Below are positions 26,349-34,585 of a stretch of DNA of 64,000 nucleotides, one piece after another. Source of the stretch: Pandoraea aquatica (lineage in GTDB: Bacteria; Pseudomonadota; Gammaproteobacteria; Burkholderiales; Burkholderiaceae). Made by a program: the position numbers and the translations under genes. Location of the stretch: positions 62,001 to 126,000 of the forward strand of contig NZ_CABPSN010000009.1 of NCBI RefSeq assembly GCF_902459565.1, written 5' to 3'. Below the pieces are notes generated by a model. It searched no databases. It worked only from the letters and a program-made list of their open reading frames with translations, and was not told the origin of the DNA. The stretch's first letter is position 1; every line of letters begins with the position of its first letter.

Positions 26349-26816
26349 TCAACCGCCGCAGCCACCCAGCGTGACCTTGATTTCCTTCTCGGCCACGAGG
26401 TACTTGTTGTCTGCCTTGACCAGCGCGTAGACCTTCGACGTCTGGCCCATCTTCACGCGGGTCGTCACCGACGGCTCGGTGCCGTCAGGGATATCGAACG
26501 ACGCGGCGAGCGTGTTCGGATTCTTCTCGATCAGGATGGCGATCGATTGCGTATTCGGCGCCTTGCTCGTGACTGCCACCGGCACGACCGCGCCGTTTTC
26601 GGCGATGTCGGGAGCCGTCAGCACGACCAGGTCGCTGGGGCTCGCGCTCGTGCCGCCGAGCGCCTTGACCGTATCGGCCACGCTCTTGGTGGCAAACGCC
26701 GCCTTGTTCCATTCCACCTGTGCCGCGCGGGCCTCTTCGGGCTTGATCAGCCCGGCGGCCACCGCCAGTCCCATTACCGCGGAAAACCGCAGCATGTCGC
26801 GTCGCTGTTGGTTCAT
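26349..26816 (-). CDS. soxY: Sulfur-carrier protein SoxY
   Basis: 155 residues. The swinging-arm carrier of the Sox cycle. The C-terminus ends in GGCGG; its Cys holds thiosulfate-derived intermediates. The N-terminus MNQQRRDMLRFSAVMG is a Tat signal with a twin-Arg. The frame extends upstream to 26957, overlapping the cytochrome gene, but the ATG at 26816 starts the signal. It lies upstream of soxZ in the operon. Confidence 0.95.
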   Translation of the reverse strand: MNQQRRDMLRFSAVMGLAVAAGLIKPEEARAAQVEWNKAAFATKSVADTVKALGGTSASPSDLVVLTAPDIAENGAVVPVAVTSKAPNTQSIAILIEKNPNTLAASFDIPDGTEPSVTTRVKMGQTSKVYALVKADNKYLVAEKEIKVTLGGCGG

Positions 26817-26926
26817 CTCTGTGTGTTTCCTCTTTGAAGGCCGCCGACGCACGTCTGAAAAGCTTCCTACGTGACGCCGGCCGCCGTTCGCTCGTCCGAT
26901 GTTCCGGCGAGCCCCCTGCCCCTGAC

Positions 26927-27256
26927 TTACTTCGCCGGGGCGCCGGCCAGAACCCAATCCACCAGGATCTTGGCGTCAGCATCCGACATGTTCGGGTGGG
27001 CCGGCATCGGGATCGGACCCCAGACACCCGAACCACCGTTCTTCACTTTCTTCGTCAACTTGGCCACGGCATCCTTGTCGCCCTTGTACTTGGCAGCGAC
27101 TTCCTGATACGACGGGCCCACGAGCTTCTTGTCGACCGCGTGGCAACCCATACAGGCGTTGGCAGCCGCAAGCTTGGTCGCAGCGGCGACATCGACACCT
27201 GCATGAGCCAGCGAAGTACCGGCAAGCATGGCCGCAGCGATGAGCATCTTCTTCAT
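26927..27256 (-). CDS. Small class I cytochrome c (c551/c552-like) of the sox operon
   Basis: 109 residues: signal peptide MKKMLIAAAMLAGTSLAHA, then a single-heme cytochrome with CMGCH at about residues 33-37 and a distal Met in IPMPAHPNMSD. It resembles the cytochrome c551 proteins that accept electrons from sulfur oxidation enzymes and pass them to terminal oxidases. It lies between soxD and soxY. It also resembles the C-terminal heme domain of the adjacent SoxD, so the two may share an origin; that is inference. Confidence 0.88.
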   Translation of the reverse strand: MKKMLIAAAMLAGTSLAHAGVDVAAATKLAAANACMGCHAVDKKLVGPSYQEVAAKYKGDKDAVAKLTKKVKNGGSGVWGPIPMPAHPNMSDADAKILVDWVLAGAPAK

Positions 27257-27337
27257 TCTTACTCCTTCGGTTTGTGTTGGGGACGGGGTCTTGCGGCGGC
27301 CTGGAGAATCGGCACATCCGTCGGACACCCTGCCCGC

Positions 27338-28540
27338 TCAATGTGCACCACGAAGAATCCAGTCGACCATCGTACGGATATCGGTCTCTGCAACCTGTGA
27401 TTGCGGCGGCATAGGCATGCTGCCCCAATTACCGGCACCTCCGGCACGTATCTTCGCCACCAGTACATCAGTCGCATTCGACTGCCCATGGTACTTGGCG
27501 GCGACCTCCGAGAAGGCGGGCCCGATCTTCTTGTCGGTAACGCCGTGACAGGCCAGACAACCGTTCTTATCCGCAAGCGTTGCTGCCGGTGACGTCGCTG
27601 CGGCGGTTTGGGCCGGCGCGTCCGGACTCGCCATACCGAGCGTGGCGAGAGCCGCAGTCCTGCGCACCGACGCATTTTGCGCGGCAGTACCCGACAGCGG
27701 CGGCAGCTTCGTATCGACACCACGCACCGGGCCGATGACCCGGTTTTGCGCGGCCAGATCTCCATGTGCGTCGCGGGCGTACGCAGGGAGTGCGGACGTC
27801 ACGATACCAGCCTCAGGGCAATCCTGCATACACGCCTTGTTATGGGTATCCGGTTTGTCGCCCACGCGCCACATGCCGTGCGCACGCGTCATACCGTTGC
27901 GATTGGGCATCAGTTTCTGCACGTCGCCAATGTTCTTATCCGACAGCACGAAGTCCGCCGGCACGATCTCGCCGAGGTTCAGGATGTAGGCCGTGACCGC
28001 ATACACCTCATCGGGCGTGAGCGAGCGCGGCGCGTTCCACGGCATCGCGCGACGGATGTAGTCCCACATGGTGGAGACCGTATCGACCTTCATGAGCGTG
28101 GTGCGCACCGGCTGGTTGTTCGCGCGCAGCGAGGCGACGTGGCCCGTCTTGATGTCGTCGGCCGTCGTGCCGCCCACCAGTGGATTGAAGACCTCGTTGC
28201 TCTCGCCGAACGTGCCGTGACACGACGCGCAGCGCGCATCGAACAGCTTCTGCCCGTCGGCCACCGATCCTTGCCCTTTGGGCAAACCCTTGAAATCGGG
28301 ACGCACGTCGATGTCCCACGCTCCGAGTTCGGCGGGGGTGGCGTCGCGCCCGATGCCGCCCGGTGCCTTGGTGGGGGATGCCGGGGATGCCGCTGCCGTC
28401 TGCGTTACTTTGGTCGTCGCCGTTGCGGCGTGCGCGGATTCGGCGAACCACGCCGTCGCGGTCAGCCCCGCCACGGCCAGCGCACCGGCCCAGAGCAAAA
28501 CGACTGCCGTAGCTTGCGCGCGTCGGCGCAGGGTGTTCAT
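27338..28540 (-). CDS. soxD: Diheme cytochrome subunit SoxD of sulfane dehydrogenase
   Basis: 400 residues with an N-terminal signal/anchor (LWAGALAVAGLTATAWF). There are two heme c sites: CASCH in the first half and CLACH near the C-terminus, the second inside a c551-like domain. SoxD takes electrons from SoxC. A Cys pair CMQDC lies between the domains. The ATG at 28540 lies about 11 bases after the soxC stop; an ATG two codons upstream (28546) is equally possible. Confidence 0.9.
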   Translation of the reverse strand: MNTLRRRAQATAVVLLWAGALAVAGLTATAWFAESAHAATATTKVTQTAAASPASPTKAPGGIGRDATPAELGAWDIDVRPDFKGLPKGQGSVADGQKLFDARCASCHGTFGESNEVFNPLVGGTTADDIKTGHVASLRANNQPVRTTLMKVDTVSTMWDYIRRAMPWNAPRSLTPDEVYAVTAYILNLGEIVPADFVLSDKNIGDVQKLMPNRNGMTRAHGMWRVGDKPDTHNKACMQDCPEAGIVTSALPAYARDAHGDLAAQNRVIGPVRGVDTKLPPLSGTAAQNASVRRTAALATLGMASPDAPAQTAAATSPAATLADKNGCLACHGVTDKKIGPAFSEVAAKYHGQSNATDVLVAKIRAGGAGNWGSMPMPPQSQVAETDIRTMVDWILRGAH

Positions 28541-28550
28541 GGGCATACGC

Positions 28551-29927
28551 TCAGTCGACGTGAACATTGGTCACCTCCCCGTTCGCTGCCACTTGCCACG
28601 TCTGGATCGCGTTGTTGTGATAAATCGATTTGGTGCCGCGCACTTCGCGCAGTTGCCGGTAGCGCGGCTGCAAGAAGCCCGTCTCGTCGACCGCACGGCT
28701 TTGCAGCAAGGCGGGCGAGCCGTCCCACTGCCAGTCGAAGTTAAAGCGCGTGAGGCATTTCGGGAGCACCGGTGATTCGAGCCGCGCGGCGCGCCACGAC
28801 TTGCCGCCGTCGGTGGAGACGTCCACGCGTTTGATCCGCCCCCTGCCCGACCATGCGAGGCCCGTCACGTTGAAGTAGCCCCGATCGAGCAGCGCCTGCC
28901 CGCCCGAGGGCGACGTGATGACGGATTTGCACTCCTGAATCGACGTGTATTGACGATGCTGGCCGTCCGGCATCAGGTCGACGTAGTGGCTCGTTTCATC
29001 CTTGGTATTCCACGGCGCGTCACCCACTTTGATGCGACGCAGCCATTTCACCCACGACACGCCCTGCACGCCCGGCACCACCAGACGCAGCGGATAGCCG
29101 TTCTCAGGACGCAGCATCTCGCCGTTCATCCCCCACGCGACGAGCACGTCCGAGAGCGCCGCCTCCATGGAGATCGTACGGGTCATACCGGAGCCGTCGC
29201 CGCCTTCGGCCAGCACGAACTGGCCCTTCTTCGTGTCCGCGCCCACGTCGTCGAGCAGCACGGACAGCGGCACACCGGTGAATTCGCAGCACGACAGCAT
29301 GCCATGCGTGTACTGGACGGTCGGCACGGCGGCATTGCCCCACTCCATGCCGGTGTTCGCACCGCATTCGATGAAGTGCATGCGCGAGACGGACGGCAGA
29401 CGCATGATGTCGTCCATCGTGTACACCTTCGCTTCGCGCACGAGACCGTGCACCATCAGCCGGTGCTGCGTCGGGTCGATCTCCTGCCAACCCTGATGAT
29501 GGCGCTCGAAATGCAGACCGCTGGGGGTGATGATGCCGAACAGACCCTGAAGGGGGGTGAAGGCGACCGAAGCCTGCGCCGTCTGCGTGAGCCCCGGCGA
29601 CTGACGGCGTTGCAGGTTCGCTTCGAACTTCGACGGCATGCCGTACGGACGCGCCGCCACAGGCTGACCGAGCGACGTGGCCCAGGGGCGCGGCTCGAGA
29701 ATCATCGGATCGCCGGCTCCCGGCACACCGTTGGGTGCGTCGGCAGCAAACGCCGCGCCGCCCGCGAGCGCCGCGCCTGCGGCGAGGAAGCTGCGTTGCA
29801 GAAAGCCACGTCGCGAAGGGTTCAACCCGTCGCGCGTGACGTCGGCCGCAAACGTGCCGTCGATGAAATTCTCCGGAGCCCGGCGCAAACGGCCGGCTCG
29901 CGACTTGTCATCGCTTGTTTTGCTCAC
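28551..29927 (-). CDS. soxC: Molybdenum sulfane dehydrogenase SoxC
   Basis: 458 residues. Member of the sulfite oxidase family; SoxCD oxidises SoxY-bound sulfane sulfur, so the organism should convert thiosulfate fully to sulfate rather than store sulfur globules. HFIECGAN holds the molybdenum-ligating Cys. A Tat signal SRRGFLQRSFL lies at about residues 38-48. The start is a GTG at 29927: AGGAGA sits at the right spacing before it, whereas the ATG 12 codons upstream has no such site. SoxC is preceded on the strand by the ArsR-type regulator. Confidence 0.93.
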   Translation of the reverse strand: MSKTSDDKSRAGRLRRAPENFIDGTFAADVTRDGLNPSRRGFLQRSFLAAGAALAGGAAFAADAPNGVPGAGDPMILEPRPWATSLGQPVAARPYGMPSKFEANLQRRQSPGLTQTAQASVAFTPLQGLFGIITPSGLHFERHHQGWQEIDPTQHRLMVHGLVREAKVYTMDDIMRLPSVSRMHFIECGANTGMEWGNAAVPTVQYTHGMLSCCEFTGVPLSVLLDDVGADTKKGQFVLAEGGDGSGMTRTISMEAALSDVLVAWGMNGEMLRPENGYPLRLVVPGVQGVSWVKWLRRIKVGDAPWNTKDETSHYVDLMPDGQHRQYTSIQECKSVITSPSGGQALLDRGYFNVTGLAWSGRGRIKRVDVSTDGGKSWRAARLESPVLPKCLTRFNFDWQWDGSPALLQSRAVDETGFLQPRYRQLREVRGTKSIYHNNAIQTWQVAANGEVTNVHVD

Positions 29928-29995
29928 CCCTGTCTCCTCGCGTTTTGTGGCGTCCGCCAGCATCGCGAGGACACTGACGGGTTACAGCTTATGTA

Positions 29996-30343
29996 TTAAT
30001 TCCCGCGTGGCATGAAGCCATCGACGGCACGCTCTGGCAGCGCTTCCTCCTCGATTCGGCCGGCCACCTGCACGCACACGGCGCGACAGATCTCGACCAC
30101 CCCGGTATCCGCAATCGTGTAGTACACCTGGTTCCCGTCGCGACGCCGCGAAAGCACGCCCGCCTGATACATCGCGCCGAGATGCCGAGACACGTTGGTC
30201 TGCGACGACCCCACTTCCGTCACCACCTCGTTCACCGAGCGCTCGCCCCCACACAGCGCGTGCAGGATCTTCAGCCGCGTCGGCTCCGACAGCAGGCTGA
30301 AGTAGTGCGACACCTTTTCGAATACGCGATCGAGTTCTTCCAT
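29996..30343 (-). CDS. ArsR/SmtB-family regulator of the sox operon (SoxR-like)
   Basis: 115 residues, a winged-helix protein. The recognition helix lies in VGSSQTNVSRHLGAMYQAG, followed by a wing LSRRRDGNQVYY. Two cysteines (LHALCGGE and EICRAVCV) are placed so that a sulfur- or redox-responsive switch is possible, as in SoxR and BigR repressors of sulfur genes. It is the first gene before soxC and an inverted repeat upstream (30388-30407) is a likely operator. The role as thiosulfate-responsive repressor is inference from position and family. Confidence 0.8.
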   Translation of the reverse strand: MEELDRVFEKVSHYFSLLSEPTRLKILHALCGGERSVNEVVTEVGSSQTNVSRHLGAMYQAGVLSRRRDGNQVYYTIADTGVVEICRAVCVQVAGRIEEEALPERAVDGFMPRGN

Positions 30344-30387
30344 GACGGTCAGTCTTCAAGTTCGTGCGAAGGCACATAGAATTTCGC

Positions 30388-30407
30388 ATATGCCTACATA
30401 CGCATAT
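30388..30407. promoter_or_regulatory. Candidate ArsR-type operator upstream of the sox regulator
   Basis: A perfect inverted repeat ATATGC-N8-GCATAT in an AT-rich patch, 45 bases upstream of the regulator start. On the minus strand a TTGATT hexamer lies just upstream at about 30415-30420, so the repeat would fall within the promoter spacer, a usual place for repressor binding. Confidence 0.5.
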
Positions 30408-30674
30408 ACGGATAATCAAAATAACGAGCGAAGGAATCAAGCTGCACTGCAACATATCGGACACCGATCTATCGGCTGCGCGATGATCGAGCGTGTTCGA
30501 CGACGAGACGTTTCCGTGTATACCGGTGGATATAGCGCACGGCCCTGTAATCGACTGCGAGACGCACGTCGCCAGCGGCGTCAGGCGACGCGTCGGAACA
30601 CACGAAGACAGAGGGGGCATCGGCATCAGGGAAAAACCTGATAAGAAATTTGATGAGGGACGACCCAAACAACC

Positions 30675-30713
30675 GGGGCGACGCTCATGCAGCTATTGCA
30701 CGAGCGTCGCCCC
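30675..30713. repeat. Perfect 12-base stem-loop after the TpsB gene
   Basis: Arms at 30675-30686 and 30702-30713 (GGGGCGACGCTC and its complement) with a 15-base loop. In the minus direction it lies 32 bases after the TpsB stop and is followed by GGTTGTTTGG, which is only weakly T-rich. It may act as terminator or as an RNA 3' stabiliser. Confidence 0.6.
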
Positions 30714-30745
30714 GCAGCATGCTACCGGACCCGGCGGTCCCCCGC

Positions 30746-32560
30746 TTACTCGAACTGATACGACCAGTTCGCGTTGAAGCGCAGCGGACGGTTGGGTGAG
30801 TTGGTCGGCGCGTCCGCCATCGGCTTGGCGACCGACAGGTCGAGCGTGTAGTACTTGCTGTCGGAGATGCGTACGCCAAGGCCCACGGACGCCAGTTGGT
30901 TGTGGAACAGTTGACCGGCGTTCAAGTAGACGCGAGCGGTATCGAGCAACAGATACGGCTGAACCGTCTTCAGATACCGGAAGTCCGTGCGGAACATACG
31001 GTTCAGCTCGATGGATGCGCCCCATCCCTTGTCGGCCGCGATTTCGCCAGCCGGATAGCCCAGACCGTAACGCTGCCCCCCGAACGTGGCCTGTTCGGAC
31101 GTTGGCAGCGTGTTGCTGCTGTACTGCGCCCCTGCCGAGACGACGACACCGAAGTCCCACGGCAACACCACCCCTTGCTTGGCGTCGAGGTTGAAGCGCC
31201 AGAAGGCAAGATCGTACGGCCCGAGAATCTGCTGGATGCCCGCGGGCTGCGTCGTGTACGACTGGCTCGCGCCCATTCCGTTGAAGCCCTTGAACACGCC
31301 CAGCGTGGCGCTGCGCGTTTGCTTCTCGGTCACTTCGTTGTACGCGAGCTGGACCTGACCGGCGCGAACGTTCGTCTGCGAGTTGATGTTGTTCGGCGAA
31401 TTCGGCACTTCGTAACGGTCTCGCGAATTCACGCCGTACATGCCGCCGCTGACCGTCAGACTGCGCTGGTTGTTGAGCAGGATCGGGTACGACAGGCTCA
31501 CCGCGACGCGCTTGGTGTCGAGGTGACGCGTGAGGCCCGCGAGCGCCTGATCGTCCGGCTGGCCGCGATAGTGCGATGCATCGACCCGCGCCTGAAGCCC
31601 GTTCGAGCCCAGCGGCTGCAAGTACGACGCCGCGTAGAACTCCTCGTCGTTGTGTCCCTTCGGCGCGATGGCCGTCAACTGGATCTGTTCGCCCAGCGGC
31701 GTGAGCGCGTTGCTCGTGACGGTGAAAACGCCGCGAATGCCCGGGTTGTTATACGAGAGCGACGTGCCCAATGCGACAGGCTGACGCTGCACGTCCAGCG
31801 ACAGTTCGGTTGCGCCGTCGGTCTGCGTGGGCGGCTGCACGTCGGCCTTGATCTTCATGCCGGGCACGAGCGTGAGCAGATTCAGATAGCGCTCGAACGT
31901 CGCGCGCTTGAGCGGACGCTCCGCCTCGATGTGCGCGGCAATGTCTCGCAACCGCTGCTCGGACGGTCCGGGCTTGCCGCTGATCTTCGTGCTGGAGATA
32001 TATCCTTCGACGATGGTTACGCGCACGAAGCCGTCGTTGAAATCCTGCGCGGGGACGAAGGCGAACGACAGCAGGTAGCCGGCGTCCTGATACATCTTCG
32101 TGACCTGGTTGGCCTTCTCGACCAGATCGCCGATGGTGACTTCCTTACCGGCCATGGGCGAGAACAACGCCGCGATCTGATCGAACGGCAGCGACTTCAC
32201 GCCTTCGATACCGAAACGCTGGGGTGTGATCTTGCGTGCGAGCAGCGACTTGAGCGCCTCTTCCTGCGTCGGCGGCTGAATGTGGATGGTCGCCGGTGCG
32301 GCCTTGGGTGCTTCGATCTTCGGCAGACTTTGCATCGGATCGCCGCGCACCGGGCTGGCGTCGGCCCAGGCGTACTGGCTGCCGAGCAGACTCAGGGAGC
32401 AAAGCGATATGGCGACGATCTCGGCCACACGTACGGCACTTCGGCCTACAGAATTGCGGTGTGCGACCTGACGATTGCGAACAGACTCCGAGCCCCCACG
32501 CGTGACGCGTGACGCAAGACGGGACTCTCCCTGGCGATACGCCATCCCTATGCCCCCCAA
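30746..32560 (-). CDS. Two-partner secretion outer-membrane transporter (TpsB, ShlB/FhaC family)
   Basis: 604 residues. A signal region is at about residues 45-65 (VAEIVAISLCSLSLLG). A POTRA region spans about 95-190 (ITPQRFGIEGVKSLPF to VRVTIVEGYISS). The rest is a beta-barrel of alternating strands with LRFNANWSYQFE at the C-terminus. TpsB proteins export one large TpsA exoprotein. No TpsA gene is present in the window, so this is an orphan transporter here. An ATG five codons downstream (32545) is an alternative start. Neighbours are sulfur genes on the same strand, but spacers of 400 and 194 bases suggest independent transcription. Confidence 0.85.
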   Translation of the reverse strand: MGGIGMAYRQGESRLASRVTRGGSESVRNRQVAHRNSVGRSAVRVAEIVAISLCSLSLLGSQYAWADASPVRGDPMQSLPKIEAPKAAPATIHIQPPTQEEALKSLLARKITPQRFGIEGVKSLPFDQIAALFSPMAGKEVTIGDLVEKANQVTKMYQDAGYLLSFAFVPAQDFNDGFVRVTIVEGYISSTKISGKPGPSEQRLRDIAAHIEAERPLKRATFERYLNLLTLVPGMKIKADVQPPTQTDGATELSLDVQRQPVALGTSLSYNNPGIRGVFTVTSNALTPLGEQIQLTAIAPKGHNDEEFYAASYLQPLGSNGLQARVDASHYRGQPDDQALAGLTRHLDTKRVAVSLSYPILLNNQRSLTVSGGMYGVNSRDRYEVPNSPNNINSQTNVRAGQVQLAYNEVTEKQTRSATLGVFKGFNGMGASQSYTTQPAGIQQILGPYDLAFWRFNLDAKQGVVLPWDFGVVVSAGAQYSSNTLPTSEQATFGGQRYGLGYPAGEIAADKGWGASIELNRMFRTDFRYLKTVQPYLLLDTARVYLNAGQLFHNQLASVGLGVRISDSKYYTLDLSVAKPMADAPTNSPNRPLRFNANWSYQFE

Positions 32561-32754
32561 CGCTTATTTTTTCGTGGAGCCAGTGTAACCGCGAGGGGTA
32601 AGGCCCCGTCAACGGGGGAAAGCGGGGGATTGCAGCGCGCCGACAACACGTGCGTCGGGCGCGTCGTAAGGACGTAGGTTGCGCCGCTTAGAGACTCCCC
32701 TCCAAACGCGATTCGACGACATCGAACGCCATCAAAATGCGCCTGAACGCCGCG

Positions 32755-34068
32755 TCAGGCCAGCATGTCGGCCCAGATGCCCTGCGCCCATGCGAGTCCC
32801 AGCGCGAATTCGTCTCGCGTGGCCCGTGGCGACGCGCCACCCGTGCCTTGCACCGGCATCACGGTGTGCTGCGCTGCGTCATAGCGATGCACGCTGGCAA
32901 CGTGCATCGCTTCGGCGGACGAAACGAACGTATAGCAAGTGTTGCTGTAGAGCGGCGCGGGATTGACCGGACGGCCGGACAGCGTGGCGACGATGGCCGC
33001 CGCGCAGACCTTGCCGTGCTGGTTGGCCATGTGACCCGATTTCGGCATTTGCGGCGCAATCTGGATGGCGTCGCCGAGGACATGGATGTCGGGCTGCGCG
33101 GCGGACGCGAAGCTCAGGAAGTCGACGTCGCACCAACGGCCGTTGGCCGTCGCCAGTCCGCTTTGCACGGCGAGGTCGCCCGCGCGCATCGGGGGAATGA
33201 CGTTCAGCACGTCGGCGCGGATTTCCTCGCCCAGCTCGAAGCGGGCGAGCGGCGTCTTCCCGTCGGCCACGACCTCCGTGCAGTTGAACTGCGGGTGGTA
33301 CTCGATCATGCCGTCGTACTGCGTGCGCCAGACATCGTGGAACTGCTCCGCTTCGGCCAGCACCGCGTCATTGGCGTCGAAGATCAGCACTTTGGCGCGC
33401 GGATTGTGCTGTCGCAGCCATGCCGCCGCCTGACACGCGCGTTCGTACGGCGCCGGCGGGCAGCGGAACGGCGCTTCGGGAATCGTGATGGCGAACACGC
33501 CGCCGTCGGGCATGGCCTTCAGTCCAGCGTGCAACGTGGCGCTCTCGCGGGCGTCCGTCCAGCCGACGGGAAGCGCCTCGCGCATTGCGGCGTCGTTCAG
33601 ACCGGCAATGGCGTCGCGACGAAGCGAGACACCGGGCGCGACGATCAGCTTGTCGTAGGCGAGACTTGCGCCGTCTGCCAGCTTGACCTGTTTGCGCGCC
33701 GCGTCGATGGCGGTAGCGCGCGTGCGTCGCCAGGCCACGCCGTGCCGCGACACCAGCCGGTCGTAAGGCACCGTGAGGTCGCTCACGCGCAGGTTGCCGC
33801 CGACGACGAGATTCGATAACGGAGAGGAGACGAAGGCGGGGTTCGGTTCCACGAGCGTGACGTCGATCGTGTTCCCCGAGAGCACGCGCAGCGCCTTGGC
33901 CGCCGTGGCACCACCGAACCCACCGCCGACGACGACCACGCGGGCGCGGCCTTTGACCGGCGTCGGCCAGAGTGGCGCAGCGAATGCGCCGGAAGGGATG
34001 GCCATGCCGACTGTTCCGGCGAGCGCAGCCGTCGAACTCAGGCCGAGAAGGAAGTGGCGGCGGTGCAT
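32755..34068 (-). CDS. fccB: Flavocytochrome c sulfide dehydrogenase, flavoprotein subunit
   Basis: 437 residues. Oxidises sulfide in the periplasm with FAD and hands electrons to the cytochrome subunit. The N-terminus MHRRHFLLGLSS is a signal of Tat-like form. RVVVVGGGFGGATAAK binds FAD. FRCPPAPYERACQ is the hallmark segment of FccB, with a redox-active Cys, and the partner Cys is probably in SNTCYTF. The C-terminal FCSD dimerisation region is present. The frame is open upstream to 34539 but the ATG at 34068, 11 bases after the fccA stop, starts the signal. SoxF is an equivalent name. Confidence 0.92.
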   Translation of the reverse strand: MHRRHFLLGLSSTAALAGTVGMAIPSGAFAAPLWPTPVKGRARVVVVGGGFGGATAAKALRVLSGNTIDVTLVEPNPAFVSSPLSNLVVGGNLRVSDLTVPYDRLVSRHGVAWRRTRATAIDAARKQVKLADGASLAYDKLIVAPGVSLRRDAIAGLNDAAMREALPVGWTDARESATLHAGLKAMPDGGVFAITIPEAPFRCPPAPYERACQAAAWLRQHNPRAKVLIFDANDAVLAEAEQFHDVWRTQYDGMIEYHPQFNCTEVVADGKTPLARFELGEEIRADVLNVIPPMRAGDLAVQSGLATANGRWCDVDFLSFASAAQPDIHVLGDAIQIAPQMPKSGHMANQHGKVCAAAIVATLSGRPVNPAPLYSNTCYTFVSSAEAMHVASVHRYDAAQHTVMPVQGTGGASPRATRDEFALGLAWAQGIWADMLA

Positions 34069-34079
34069 GCGCGGGCGGC

Positions 34080-34559
34080 CTATCGGGACGAAGCAGAGGG
34101 TTTGGGCTGCGCAGCGAAGTACGCGGCGATGCGCTGCAATTCGTCCTCGCGATAGCCCTTGAGCAGTTGCGGCATCAGCGTCGCGGGACGTTTTCCGTCT
34201 CGCATGGCCTGAAGCGCAGCCATCAGCTCGGCCGCCGGACGCCCGTCCAGCACGGAGAGCGTTGCCTTCCCCGCACTGACCGGGGCCGACGCATTGTGGC
34301 AACTCATACAAGCCATCGCCCAATCGCGCGCCTGCCAGTCCGGCTCGGCGCGCGAAGACTGCGAAGGTGCGACGTACACCGGTGACGCCGCGCGTACGCC
34401 TGAAGCAGGCAACGCCTCGGCAGCCGATGCAACGCCCGATACGGCAAACCCGAGGCTTGCCGTCAAAACGAACGCCGCCGCAATCGTCCGGCTCGCCTTG
34501 TGGCGAAGGGGACGATGGCGGCGGCGTGTGTCCGGGCAATGCCCGGTCAGCATGGGCAA
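34080..34559 (-). CDS. fccA: Cytochrome subunit of flavocytochrome c sulfide dehydrogenase
   Basis: 159 residues: signal segment at about residues 24-46 (TIAAAFVLTASLGFA), one heme c site CMSCH near residue 84, and a C-terminal helix with LMPQLLKGYREDELQ containing a probable Met ligand. It is the monoheme type of FccA/SoxE and lies directly before fccB. The N-terminal 23 residues are Arg-rich; an ATG two codons later (34553) is also possible. Confidence 0.85.
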   Translation of the reverse strand: MPMLTGHCPDTRRRHRPLRHKASRTIAAAFVLTASLGFAVSGVASAAEALPASGVRAASPVYVAPSQSSRAEPDWQARDWAMACMSCHNASAPVSAGKATLSVLDGRPAAELMAALQAMRDGKRPATLMPQLLKGYREDELQRIAAYFAAQPKPSASSR

Positions 34560-34585
34560 GGAGAGGCTCCGCAGCGCTGCTTCGA

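Larger units (their letters stand above)
30344..30745. other. Spacer between sox regulator and TpsB gene
   Basis: About 400 bases with no convincing gene. It contains the operator-like repeat at 30388-30407 near the regulator and a long hairpin at 30675-30713 close to the end of the TpsB gene. The middle part shows no recognisable element. Confidence 0.6.

Noticed and set aside
30896-32512. Plus-strand open frame of 538 codons opposite the TpsB gene
   Set aside because: Arg/Val/His-rich antisense translation without motifs; the minus-strand frame has a signal region, POTRA and barrel.
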